43,849 nucleotides of DNA, taken from NCBI GenBank assembly GCA_023544525.1, contig JAMJFU010000007.1:1-43849 (forward strand), given 5' to 3'. Under the pieces are notes generated by a model. The model ran no database searches. It was given only the letters and a program-made list of their open reading frames with translations, and had not been told where the DNA came from. The stretch is from Anaerolineae bacterium (GTDB lineage Bacteria > Chloroflexota > Anaerolineae > JAAYZQ01). Position numbers and translations under genes: made by a program. Of the stretch, positions 8,922-17,256 are shown one piece after another; positions within the stretch are counted from its first letter, which is position 1, and each line of letters opens with the position of its first letter.

Positions 8922-10952
8922 GTGGAAGCCCTGGTGACAGCACAGGATCTCTACCGGGTCGTGACACTCTCCGACCCTCAATTCAGCCCGGATGGGCAGT
9001 GGATCGCCCATGTCCGCACCTGGATCAACCAAGCCCGCGACGAATATCAGAGCGCGATTTGGCTCGCACCAGCCGGTGACGGGCGCCCTCGCCAGTTTAC
9101 CAGCGGCGAGAGGCGGGATAGCAGCCCTCGCTGGTCGCCGGATGGCCGCTGGCTGGCCTTTACCTCTAACCGGGCGGGCGAAAAGAAGAAACCGCAGCTG
9201 TATGTCATGCCTACGGACGGCGGCGAAGCACTGCAGTTGACCGATCTGGAAAACGGGGTGGGTGCGCCCGCATGGGCGCCCGACGGACGTCGCATCGCCT
9301 TCACCTCCCGCGTCAATGCCAAAGAGATGGCCGCAGAGCAAGAGCCCGAGGCCGGTGCCGGCCAGCAGCATGACGAGGAGGACAAAGACGGGGAGAAGGA
9401 CACCCCGGATCCGCGGGTCATCGAGCGCTTTGCCTACCGGGCCGAGACCAGCTATTTCGACGACCGGACTGCCCACCTGTATATGATTGAATTCGATCCG
9501 GAAAGCGGCCTGGCCCAGGGCAAGCCACAACGCCTGACCGAGGAGGAGCGCAACTATGCCGATCCGCGCTGGATGCCTGATGGAGGTGCCCTGCTAGCCA
9601 GGGTCGATCGCAAGCCTGGCGAGGACGACCTATTCTATTATTCCGACGTGGTGCGTGTTCCCCTGGATGGGGGCCCGGTGGAGCTGCTGACAGGGCCAGC
9701 TACGGCCGACGCCGGGGGGCGGCCCTCACCCGATGGCCGGTGGATCGCCCTTAATAGCGTGCCTGTCGCCGACTATACCACCGCCAACGAGCAGATCAAA
9801 TGCATCCCGGCCAGTGGGGGAGAGCCCCGGGCACTGACCGCTGAACTCGACGCTCACGCTTTCGACCTCCTATGGACGCCCGACAGCAGGTATATCTGTT
9901 TCCTGGTTCCAGAACACGGCCGCGTCGATCTACGCCGGGTATCGATCGACGGCGGCCCAGTGGAGACCATAATCAGCGCCGATCGCGAGATCCTGGGCTA
10001 TGACCTGGCGCCGGATGCGGGCAAGATCGCCTTTGTTGCCAGCACCGACCGAGCGCCATGGGACCTCTACATCGCCGACGTGGATGTGGCCGCTGAGGAG
10101 CCAGGTCATTCGCCAGAGCAACGCCTGACTGAGGTTAATGGCGAGTGGTTGGCGGCCAAGACATTAGGCGCTGTGGAGGATCTCTGGTTTGAAAGCACAG
10201 ACGGTACCCCTATCCAGGGCTGGATCGTGCAACCGCCCGGCTTTGATCCGGAAAAGAAATATCCCCTTGTCCTCTCTATCCACGGCGGGCCCCACGCGAT
10301 GTGGAGCCGCCACGAGTCGACCATGTGGCACGAGTGGCAGATGCTGGCAGCGCGAGGCTACGTTGTCTTGGCCTGCAACCCGCGGGGCTCTGATGGTTAC
10401 GGACGGGAATTCCGCGCTGCCCTGCACAAGCGCTGGGGCGAGGTGGACCTGCCGGACCTTCTGGCCGGTGTGGAGGCGGTGCTGGCCCGCGGCTATGTGG
10501 ACTCGGAGCGTTTGGTCGTCACAGGCGGCTCCTACGGGGGCTTTATGACCGCCTGGGTCATTGGACACGAGGACCGTTTCAAGGCAGCCGCGGCCCAACG
10601 GGGGGTATACGATCTGATCAGCTTCTACAGCACCAGCGACATCCCACGCCTTACGGAGTGGGAGTTCGATGCCGCACCCTGGCAAGACCCGGAGCTGCTG
10701 TGGAAATACTCACCTCTCTCCCACGTGGAGGACATCCATACACCCCTTCTCTTGATCCACTCGGAGAATGACTTCCGTGCCCCGATCCCGTCAGCCGAGG
10801 GGCTCTTTGTGGCCCTGCGCCGCCTCAAGCGCCCGGTACAGCTGGTCCGTTATCCGCGCGATGGCCACGAGCTCTCGCGCAGTGGCGAACCCAAGCACCG
10901 CGTAGACCGCCTGGAACGCATTGCCGATTGGTTCGACAAGTACACCAAATGA
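8922..10952 (+). CDS. S9-family serine peptidase (prolyl-oligopeptidase / acylaminoacyl-peptidase type)
   Basis: 676 residues. The N-terminal two thirds is a beta-propeller made of PD40-like blades (WSPDGRWLAFTSN and similar). The C-terminal alpha/beta-hydrolase carries the triad Ser537 (GGSYGGFM), Asp617 (SENDFRAPI) and His649 (DGHELS). The GTG start at 8922 follows a GGAGGAG ribosome site. Family members cleave short peptides or remove acylated N-terminal residues. No clear signal peptide is present, so a cytoplasmic location is likely. A strongly acidic Glu/Asp/Gln insert sits at about residues 142-165 within the propeller. The stop overlaps the next gene's ATG (ATGA), so peptidase and ABC ATPase are co-translated. 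Substrate unknown. Confidence 0.95.
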   Translation: MEALVTAQDLYRVVTLSDPQFSPDGQWIAHVRTWINQARDEYQSAIWLAPAGDGRPRQFTSGERRDSSPRWSPDGRWLAFTSNRAGEKKKPQLYVMPTDGGEALQLTDLENGVGAPAWAPDGRRIAFTSRVNAKEMAAEQEPEAGAGQQHDEEDKDGEKDTPDPRVIERFAYRAETSYFDDRTAHLYMIEFDPESGLAQGKPQRLTEEERNYADPRWMPDGGALLARVDRKPGEDDLFYYSDVVRVPLDGGPVELLTGPATADAGGRPSPDGRWIALNSVPVADYTTANEQIKCIPASGGEPRALTAELDAHAFDLLWTPDSRYICFLVPEHGRVDLRRVSIDGGPVETIISADREILGYDLAPDAGKIAFVASTDRAPWDLYIADVDVAAEEPGHSPEQRLTEVNGEWLAAKTLGAVEDLWFESTDGTPIQGWIVQPPGFDPEKKYPLVLSIHGGPHAMWSRHESTMWHEWQMLAARGYVVLACNPRGSDGYGREFRAALHKRWGEVDLPDLLAGVEAVLARGYVDSERLVVTGGSYGGFMTAWVIGHEDRFKAAAAQRGVYDLISFYSTSDIPRLTEWEFDAAPWQDPELLWKYSPLSHVEDIHTPLLLIHSENDFRAPIPSAEGLFVALRRLKRPVQLVRYPRDGHELSRSGEPKHRVDRLERIADWFDKYTK

Positions 10953-12007
10953 ACGCCAAGCGCCAGCTAGCCATCAGGACTGAGAACCTGGTCCGGATCT
11001 ACAAACTGAAGCCCGGCCGGAAAGAGAAAAGGGAAGCGCGTAAGAAGGGCGGCGAGGCACCCGAGCTCAAGGAACTGGTTGCCCTTGACCACGTGGACAT
11101 GGAGGTTCATCAAGGCGAGATCTTTGGCCTTTTGGGTCCCAACGGAGCCGGCAAGACCACGCTGATCAAAATCCTGACCACCCTGCTATCACCTACGTCT
11201 GGACAGGCATGGGTAGACGGCCTGGACGTGGAGACTCGGGCAGCCGAGATACGGCGGCGCATCAACATGGTGGCTGGCGGGGAGACCTCGGGCTACGGCT
11301 TGCTCACTGTCCAGGAAAACCTGTGGATGTTCGCCCAGTTCTATGGCCTGGACAACAAGACCACCAACGAGCGCATCCACGAGCTGCTGGAACTCGTAGG
11401 CCTGGCAGATCGCAAGAACACCAAGATCTCGGATCTGTCCACGGGCCTCCGCCAGAAGATGAACTTTGTCCGCGGCTTTATCACCGATCCGCAGATCGTC
11501 TTTCTCGACGAGCCCACACTGGGCCTGGACGTTGGCTCGTCGCGAGAAGTGCGCAATTATGTCAACACCTGGGTCATGGACAGGCCGGAAAAGACGGTGT
11601 TGCTCACCACCCACTACATGGCAGAGGCCGACGAGCTGTGCGATCGCGTGGCCATCATAGACCAGGGCAAGATCCTCGCCTGTGATACCCCGTCCACTCT
11701 GAAGCACACCCTGCAACGCGATGCGGTCTTTCGGCTACAGGTCACCTACCTCCCGGAGGCTGCTGACCTGGTGTGCCACATCGAGGGAGTACGGCAGTGC
11801 GTCCATCGCCATGACGATGAGTGCACCGAACTCAGCCTGATCCTGGAAGGGGAGGATGTGTTGGCCCCGGTGATCGCCCGCCTCAGCGAGAACGAGGCGC
11901 GTCTACTCTCGCTGGAGAAGCGCGAACCCACGTTGGAGGACGTCTTTATGGCGCTCGTGGGCCGCAGGCTCGATGAGGACACCAGCCACCTGGCTGACGA
12001 GGCGTAG
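10949..12007 (+). CDS. ABC transporter ATP-binding protein (DrrA/ABC-2 type)
   Basis: 352 residues from the ATG overlapping the peptidase stop. An upstream in-frame GTG at 10928 is less likely. Walker A is GPNGAGKTT (residues 63-71), the signature is LSTGLRQK, Walker B is IVFLDEPTLGLD, and the switch His lies in TTHYM. A very basic insert, rich in Lys/Arg, separates the first strand from the rest at about residues 18-40. The C-terminal 90 residues are the extension common in drug or polysaccharide ABC-2 exporters. No permease follows; the next gene is an FHA protein about 230 bases away. The only ABC-2 permeases in the window are on the other strand at 42248-43849, so this ATPase is an orphan here. 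Confidence 0.93.
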   Translation: MNAKRQLAIRTENLVRIYKLKPGRKEKREARKKGGEAPELKELVALDHVDMEVHQGEIFGLLGPNGAGKTTLIKILTTLLSPTSGQAWVDGLDVETRAAEIRRRINMVAGGETSGYGLLTVQENLWMFAQFYGLDNKTTNERIHELLELVGLADRKNTKISDLSTGLRQKMNFVRGFITDPQIVFLDEPTLGLDVGSSREVRNYVNTWVMDRPEKTVLLTTHYMAEADELCDRVAIIDQGKILACDTPSTLKHTLQRDAVFRLQVTYLPEAADLVCHIEGVRQCVHRHDDECTELSLILEGEDVLAPVIARLSENEARLLSLEKREPTLEDVFMALVGRRLDEDTSHLADEA

Positions 12008-12107
12008 AACGGAAGATCTTGGCTCCGACCGCCAGGCCTGACCCGCGACGATAGCCTGATCAGACCGCTTGGCGCCCCCCGCCGGCAGAGAATGCTCGCG
12101 GGCTTAT

Positions 12108-12136
12108 TTGCCGATTTATGCGGAAGCTGCTATACT
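12108..12136 (+). promoter_or_regulatory. Sigma-70-type promoter of the FHA/CARDB gene
   Basis: TTGCCG (12108-12113), a 17-base spacer, TATACT (12131-12136). The gene starts about 100 bases downstream. No obvious terminator for the preceding operon lies between 12008 and 12107. Confidence 0.7.
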
Positions 12137-12237
12137 TGAGCTCCAACTAGGCGCCAGGCTGGCGCCATCTCTGCCATGACGGCCCTACCCAAGACAGTTC
12201 ATCGCTTGCACGCTCCCACCATACCAAAGGAGGGGAC

Positions 12238-14241
12238 ATGAGCTACGAAGACATACCCGGTCCTGCCCTCATCGTCCAGCACACAGGACAGGTTTTCCCA
12301 CTCACAGCTCAGGTGGTCACCCTGGGCACGGCTGAGGACAATACCATCGTCCTCGCCGATCCCGAGGTCTCGGTCTACCACGCTCGGGTCAGCTGGGATC
12401 CCGACTCTGGCGCTTACTTTCTCGAGGATCTGGGCAGCGTAGAAGGGACTTACATCAATGAGCGCGCCATCGTTGGACCCCGGATGCTGAACGACGGCGA
12501 CCTGCTCCGCCTGGGCAATACCACCATGGAAGTATACCTCGGGCCCGGAGGCCTCTTTGGCGAGGAGGAACGCAGGAGCCCCTTGAAGAGCCCTCTGGTC
12601 GCGGGGCTCGTCGTTGCCTTTCTGGCCGGCGTCACCATCTTGTGTGTGCTGCTCTTCTCTCTGTTGTTCTTTAGCAGCAGGCGGGGAACTCCTACCGTCA
12701 CGATCCAATCGCCCGCCGAAAATTCGCGCATTGCCGCCGGCAGCCAGGTCCCCTTGCAAGTGAGCGCGAGCGGGGCCAGCGACATCACTCTGTTGGAGGT
12801 CAGTGTCGATGGCGTCCTGGTTGCTACCGGCTCGAGCCCCGACAGTGCAGGGACTTCACTGCTTACGGTGGTCAAATCATGGGTCTTTGATACACCGGGA
12901 GAGCACCAGATCTCGGCCCAAGCGTTTACTGCCCGCGGCCGGGTCAGCGAGCTTGCCACGGTCGAGGTGACGGTCTTGGGTGCCGAAGCGACCCCTACGC
13001 CTGAACCTTCAGCCACGCTGACACCTACGCCTACCGAAACGCCAGAGCCGACACCCACTTTCACGGCCACACCGGAGCCGCCGACACCGGAACCCACCAT
13101 CCCTCCGCCACCAAGGATCGAGTACTTCCAGGCGAGTCCCGCGACGATCAGCGCTGGAGACTGCACGAATCTACAGTGGGGGCGCGTGGACTATGCAACC
13201 GATTTGAGCATCGAGCCCGAGATCGGCGCCATCACCGCGCCAGGTTCTCGAGAAGTCTGCCCTTCCGAGACTACGACCTACCTTCTCACCGCCTCTGGGC
13301 CTGGCGGCACAAGCACCGCGTCGACGACGGTCACGGTCGTCGGAGGACTGGCCGATCTGGTCATCGAGGGCATCAGTTTCGAGCCAAGCCCGCCCGTCCA
13401 AGATCAGGAAACCGACGTCCGGATCACCATCCGCAACTCCGGTGACGGTACGGCCCGGGCCTTTGACTGGGAGTGGCAGGCAGGCTCCGATGCCTTCTTT
13501 GATGGGCGCGTTAGCGGCCTGGAGCCAGGCCGCACAACTGTGGTAGCTATCACGTGGACGCCCGTCAGAGCCTACGCAGAACTCGGCACCCAGGCCCGCG
13601 TGGACACGGCAAACGAGGTGGTCGAAGACGACGAGACGAACAACCAGTTCACGGCTGTTGTGCAAGTGCTCGAAGCTCCTGCTGGACCTGAGGTCACGGT
13701 GGTGCGCAGCGATGCCGCCCTGGATGGCTTCCTGCTGAATGACGGCACCGGCAGCGATATCCAGGATATCATTGTCGGCAACGGGCGAATCGTCGAGCCC
13801 ACGGGCGAACTGGTGTCGCGGGGCTTTTTGAGTTTCGATCTGGCAGACATCCCCTCTGGGGCTACCATCGAAGGCGTCGAGCTCCGCTTCTACCAGAAAG
13901 CCATCCAGGGTGCGCCGTACGACAAGCTGGGCAACTTGATGTTGGAACAGATCGATTACGGCTCCAGCCTGGAGCCCGGGGCCTACGACCTGCCGGCCCT
14001 TGACTCGGCAGGCTTGGCTCAACTGCCAGCGCCTAAAAGCTGGTACATCCTCTCCGACCCGACCATCACCTCTTGGGTGCAGAGAGCACTCAATGACGGC
14101 CTGAACCGCTTCCAGTTGCGTCTCAGGTTCACGCAGGAAACTGATGATGATGGCGAGGAGGACTGGATTTCGATCCAGCCGGGCGGCCCCGTACTCAGCA
14201 GCCCGAATGCGCCAGCGCTGACCATCACATACAGGCCATAG
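12238..14241 (+). CDS. Membrane-anchored FHA protein with Ig-like, CARDB and DNRLRE-like extracellular modules
   Basis: 667 residues, start supported by AGGAGGGGAC before ATG. Residues 10-105 are an FHA-like fold facing the cytoplasm. One membrane helix (about 119-145) follows. Outside the cell are an Ig-like domain (152-250), a Thr/Pro-rich linker (255-295), another beta domain (300-370), a CARDB domain (372-470, ending in NEVVEDDETNNQ), and a C-terminal jelly-roll-like region (480-667) resembling the DNRLRE/CBM family. FHA domains usually bind phosphothreonine, but the conserved Arg after Gly30 is Thr31 and the conserved Asn is Glu69; Ser45 and His48 remain. Phosphopeptide binding is therefore doubtful. 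It probably links an intracellular contact to a surface carbohydrate or protein. It has its own promoter and terminator. Confidence 0.85.
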   Translation: MSYEDIPGPALIVQHTGQVFPLTAQVVTLGTAEDNTIVLADPEVSVYHARVSWDPDSGAYFLEDLGSVEGTYINERAIVGPRMLNDGDLLRLGNTTMEVYLGPGGLFGEEERRSPLKSPLVAGLVVAFLAGVTILCVLLFSLLFFSSRRGTPTVTIQSPAENSRIAAGSQVPLQVSASGASDITLLEVSVDGVLVATGSSPDSAGTSLLTVVKSWVFDTPGEHQISAQAFTARGRVSELATVEVTVLGAEATPTPEPSATLTPTPTETPEPTPTFTATPEPPTPEPTIPPPPRIEYFQASPATISAGDCTNLQWGRVDYATDLSIEPEIGAITAPGSREVCPSETTTYLLTASGPGGTSTASTTVTVVGGLADLVIEGISFEPSPPVQDQETDVRITIRNSGDGTARAFDWEWQAGSDAFFDGRVSGLEPGRTTVVAITWTPVRAYAELGTQARVDTANEVVEDDETNNQFTAVVQVLEAPAGPEVTVVRSDAALDGFLLNDGTGSDIQDIIVGNGRIVEPTGELVSRGFLSFDLADIPSGATIEGVELRFYQKAIQGAPYDKLGNLMLEQIDYGSSLEPGAYDLPALDSAGLAQLPAPKSWYILSDPTITSWVQRALNDGLNRFQLRLRFTQETDDDGEEDWISIQPGGPVLSSPNAPALTITYRP

Positions 14242-14264
14242 GCAGCAACGCATCGCCAAACCTT

Positions 14265-14301
14265 GAGCTCCGGCTGGCTCGTTCGCCGGAGCTCTTGTTC
14301 T
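14265..14301 (+). terminator. Rho-independent terminator after the FHA gene
   Basis: A perfect ten-pair stem, GAGCTCCGGC (14265-14274) with GCCGGAGCTC (14285-14294), has a ten-base loop and is followed by TTGTTCT. It lies 24 bases after the stop codon. The bases from here to 14425 hold nothing I can recognise. Confidence 0.8.
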
Positions 14302-14425
14302 GCCTGGTCCGCGGTGCCCCGGCCATAGGGAGAGCCTGAGGGCCACGAGGCAGAGGCTGGACGAACCTCGCTGGCGACCTTTGACCATAGATCTCTGAGC
14401 TCTCCAGAAGGGCAAGCAGTCTTCT

Positions 14426-14454
14426 TTGACAGGACGGCCCGAACGTTGTATAAT
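14426..14454 (+). promoter_or_regulatory. Perfect-consensus sigma-70 promoter ahead of a broken gene
   Basis: TTGACA (14426-14431), exactly 17 bases, TATAAT (14449-14454): both hexamers match consensus in all positions. What follows is the protease remnant at 14455-14975, with no intact coding sequence until 15061. Confidence 0.75.
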
Positions 14455-14975
14455 TCTTCCTGCAATGGCCTGCTTCTGGGGCCTCTTGCCGGAGCGGCCA
14501 GTGACGTCAAGAGCGCAGTCATTCGGATCGAAGCTCAGGGCAGTTTTGTCGAACCCGGCGTTGGGCTCCAGATGAACGTGGCGGGCAGCGGTTCGGGCTT
14601 TATCTCGGGGCAACCCTCTCTGCTTCTCCCGACTTGGCGGGCTTCAACGACAGCTATGACACACCCGGCCTGTTTTTCGGTGCCTCCAACGTACTGGTCG
14701 CGGAATACGACCCAACCAGCTTCCTCGACGATATGAACTTTGCCGATGCATGCCTGCTCGATGGGCGATACGAATACGACGATGGCTACTATGTGGGCTT
14801 CTATGATCTGTACACCGACTGCGGCGACTCGCTGAGCTCCATCGTCAACATAGCCGCAGAGCCCGAAGACGGGTCTTTCCTCGTCTGGGTTATCGGCCAG
14901 CTTCTCAGCGATGCCGACGTGGACGCATTCAGCCGCATCATCGACACCTTCCAGGTGGTGGGTAACCTGCCATGA
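14455..14975 (+). pseudogene. Trypsin-like serine protease remnant: both ends joined, middle deleted
   Basis: One frame (about 14482-14607) encodes the start of a trypsin/DegP-like domain, SDVKSAVIRIEAQGSF followed by an SGSGFI strand. A different frame (about 14610-14975) encodes LSASPDLAGFNDSYDTP and about 110 further residues to a stop. From memory of the family, I recall these as opposite ends of one Chloroflexota secreted protease: an S1C domain, often a PDZ domain, and a C-terminal domain with a SASPDLAGFND-like segment. The catalytic His-Asp-Ser region is absent, and the junction near 14604-14612 shifts frame. The signal-peptide region is also missing or out of frame. It is called a deletion-derived pseudogene. 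The C-terminal piece alone could conceivably be translated from TTG 14634 (113 residues), but no ribosome site supports this. Confidence 0.65.
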
Positions 14976-15014
14976 TCCCGGCCAGCGCCTGCTGGCCTGT
15001 ACCCAAGGTGGAAA

Positions 15015-15054
15015 ACCACGTTTGGTTTGCGTTGCATCCCAAACGTGGTATAAT
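15015..15054 (+). promoter_or_regulatory. Extended -10 promoter with overlapping inverted repeat (possible operator)
   Basis: TGGTATAAT (TATAAT at 15049-15054, with the TG of an extended -10) lies only six bases before the ATG at 15061. An 11-base perfect inverted repeat, ACCACGTTTGG (15015-15025) and CCAAACGTGGT (15039-15049), with 13 bases between arms, covers the -35 region and touches the -10. This is a natural position for a repressor, or for an activator-independent switch. A good -35 hexamer is not visible, consistent with an extended -10 promoter. Confidence 0.6.
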
Positions 15055-15060
15055 GGCGCC

Positions 15061-17256
15061 ATGAACAGCGCCGAGGAAAAGAACCGGTCCAGCCCTGTCC
15101 GAAAGCTGGGTGCTGGGCTGCGGCTTTTGGCCACATTCGCCCTCCTGTTGTTGCTGGTGGCCATAAGCCGGTGCGCCGCGACCGACTTGCCGGGCACTGC
15201 GACTCCGACAGTGGTGGCAGAGAACGCCTTCTTGCAGGTAGCGGTTACGCCTCAGGGGGCCCAAGTTTATGTAGACGGGCTGCGCAGCGGTACCACCCCT
15301 GTTTCGCTCGAGTTGCCTGCAGGGCAACACACCGTCCGTGTCGAGCACGAGGGCTTTGAGCCCTTGCTCGAGACGGTCGAGCTGTCTCCGGGACACGAAG
15401 TTGTGCTTGACGGTGAGCTCACGCCCCTGTCCACCACGCGTGTCCCCACGGTCACCTCCACCCCAGCGGAGCCACCGGCGCCAACGCGGTTGCCAGATCT
15501 TGTTATCCAAAGCGTGCGGATCGAGCTGGAGACGGGGGGCAGTTGCGACTATGAATCCACCGAGCTCGGCGTCCGCCTCTCGATCCAGAACACTGGCCAG
15601 GCCGATGCTGGTCCCTTTGTCGTTGAGGTCAACGACGCTCAGCAAGAGGTCCCAGGGCTTCCCAGCGGCCAGGCAGTGTCCCTCTGGAGCTCTGGCTACG
15701 TCACCGGTGGTGAGAACACGGTCCTGGTAGACGCTACCATGCAGGTCGACGAAGGGGACGAGGACAACAACTACTTCTCCCAGATGGTGCCCATCCCCAC
15801 ACTACCGCCTACTTGCACACCCCCGCCTGCCGCCGCTGCCACGTCCCCACCTGCGCGAGCTACAGCCACCCCTATCCCTAACCAGGGCGCGAGCTCCAAC
15901 CCTACACCCGTGCCCTCGAGCACACCAGTGCCTGACAGGGTGGTGGTCCATGAGGGGGAGGTGACGATACCCACCCTATCCTATAAGCCGTTCCTGCAGC
16001 CGGCCTGGAGTGAGACCTTTCGCATGCCCTTTCTGGTCCTGGACCGGGCGGCTTACGAGGCATCCGATCCTCGTCCTGTGGACGTGAGCTACCACACGTT
16101 GACGGTGGAAAACGAGTACCTGCGCTTGGTCTTTTTGTCCGAGCTGGGCGGACGGCTCTACGAAGTCGTCTACAAGCCCACCGGCCATCGCCAGACCTAT
16201 CGCAATCCGGTACTCAAGCCGAGCCCATGGGGGCCGCCGGAGCAGGGCTGGTGGTTGGCTGCGGGTGGTTTTGAATGGTGCCTGCCGGTGGAGGAACACG
16301 GCTACGAGTGGGGGATCCCCTGGCAAGTCTCGACCCGGCGGGATCCGGCCGGCGTGACTGTATTCCTGCGCGACAGCGATGCACCCGACCGGGTGCGGGC
16401 CGAGATTGCCGTCCGGCTGGAGGCAGGACAGGCCAGCTTTACCATCCGGCCCCGCATCGAGAATCCTACGGGCAGCGCCGTGGCCGTGAGATATTGGACG
16501 AATGCCATGTTGGCGCCCGGGGGCCGCAACGCACCTTCCGCCGGCCTGCGTTTCGTCCTGCCTAAGGCGGTGACTTCGATCACTGTCCATAGCCGGGGGG
16601 ACGACGCCTTACCAGGTTACAACGAGCGCATGCCCTGGCCCATCGTGGACGGCATCGACCTCAGCCGCCTGGGCACTTGGAACCGCTGGTTGGGCTTTTT
16701 TGAGGATCCTGCCCAGGGCGGGTTCATGGCCGTATACGACGAGGGATACGACGAAGGCATGGTCCGCGTCTTCCCTCCAGACGCCAGTCCGGGCGCCAAG
16801 GTCTTTGCCTTCGGCTGGCAGGATCCCATCTCAGCGGATAACTGGACGACCGATGGCTCCGGCTATGTCGAGATCCACGGTGGGCTGGGCTCCACCTTTG
16901 ACGACAGCGTCGCCATTCCTGCAGGCGGTCACCGGCAGTGGACTGAAACCTGGTACCCGGTCGGCGGGCTGGGAGGGCTGAGCTATGCCAACGGAATTGC
17001 TGCACTGAACCTCTCAGCGGGAGATGGCCTGGCACACATCGCGGTCGCAGTGACCCAGCCCCGCTCTGGCGAGTTGGTGCTGTCCTTAGACGGCATCGAT
17101 CGCTGGCACGAACAGGTCAACGTACAGCCCGGCAAGCCCCTCCGGCGGGAGATCCCTCTTGACGATGCCCCCCAGCGCGGCCGGCTGGCAGTTCGTTTCG
17201 TGGACTCTGACGGTGCCGTCGTAGCCGAGTATGGTGCCGACTTGGGACTGAAATGA
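15061..17256 (+). CDS. Secreted/anchored protein with PEGA, CARDB and DUF5107-like domains
   Basis: 731 residues from ATG 15061. The frame is open further upstream, but that stretch only shadows the protease remnant. A hydrophobic segment (about 17-36) ends at Cys38 in a poor lipobox (ISRC), so it is either a signal peptide or an anchor. A PEGA domain (about 57-120), a CARDB domain (145-245) and a Thr/Pro/Ala linker (246-300) follow, then a large beta-rich domain (about 310-720) with features of DUF5107/aldose-epimerase-like folds (SELGGRLYEVVYKPTGH, WVN-type core). This suggests carbohydrate binding or processing outside the cell; no catalytic residues can be assigned. There is no ribosome site, and the -10 box is six bases from the ATG, implying a leaderless mRNA. 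The stop overlaps the next start by ATGA. Confidence 0.85.
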   Translation: MNSAEEKNRSSPVRKLGAGLRLLATFALLLLLVAISRCAATDLPGTATPTVVAENAFLQVAVTPQGAQVYVDGLRSGTTPVSLELPAGQHTVRVEHEGFEPLLETVELSPGHEVVLDGELTPLSTTRVPTVTSTPAEPPAPTRLPDLVIQSVRIELETGGSCDYESTELGVRLSIQNTGQADAGPFVVEVNDAQQEVPGLPSGQAVSLWSSGYVTGGENTVLVDATMQVDEGDEDNNYFSQMVPIPTLPPTCTPPPAAAATSPPARATATPIPNQGASSNPTPVPSSTPVPDRVVVHEGEVTIPTLSYKPFLQPAWSETFRMPFLVLDRAAYEASDPRPVDVSYHTLTVENEYLRLVFLSELGGRLYEVVYKPTGHRQTYRNPVLKPSPWGPPEQGWWLAAGGFEWCLPVEEHGYEWGIPWQVSTRRDPAGVTVFLRDSDAPDRVRAEIAVRLEAGQASFTIRPRIENPTGSAVAVRYWTNAMLAPGGRNAPSAGLRFVLPKAVTSITVHSRGDDALPGYNERMPWPIVDGIDLSRLGTWNRWLGFFEDPAQGGFMAVYDEGYDEGMVRVFPPDASPGAKVFAFGWQDPISADNWTTDGSGYVEIHGGLGSTFDDSVAIPAGGHRQWTETWYPVGGLGGLSYANGIAALNLSAGDGLAHIAVAVTQPRSGELVLSLDGIDRWHEQVNVQPGKPLRREIPLDDAPQRGRLAVRFVDSDGAVVAEYGADLGLK

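Noticed and set aside
8841-9530. A 229-residue minus-strand frame over the start of the S9 peptidase
   Set aside because: It would cover the peptidase promoter-proximal coding region and shows no domain; it is a coding shadow.
13171-14613. A 480-residue open frame on the minus strand opposite the FHA gene
   Set aside because: It runs antisense to a gene with clear domains, has no ribosome site or recognisable domain, and is explained by high GC and few minus-strand stops.
14446-14736. A 96-residue frame as an intact small gene
   Set aside because: Its first half is a protease fragment and its second half is the wrong frame of the protease C-terminal domain, so it is treated as part of the pseudogene.
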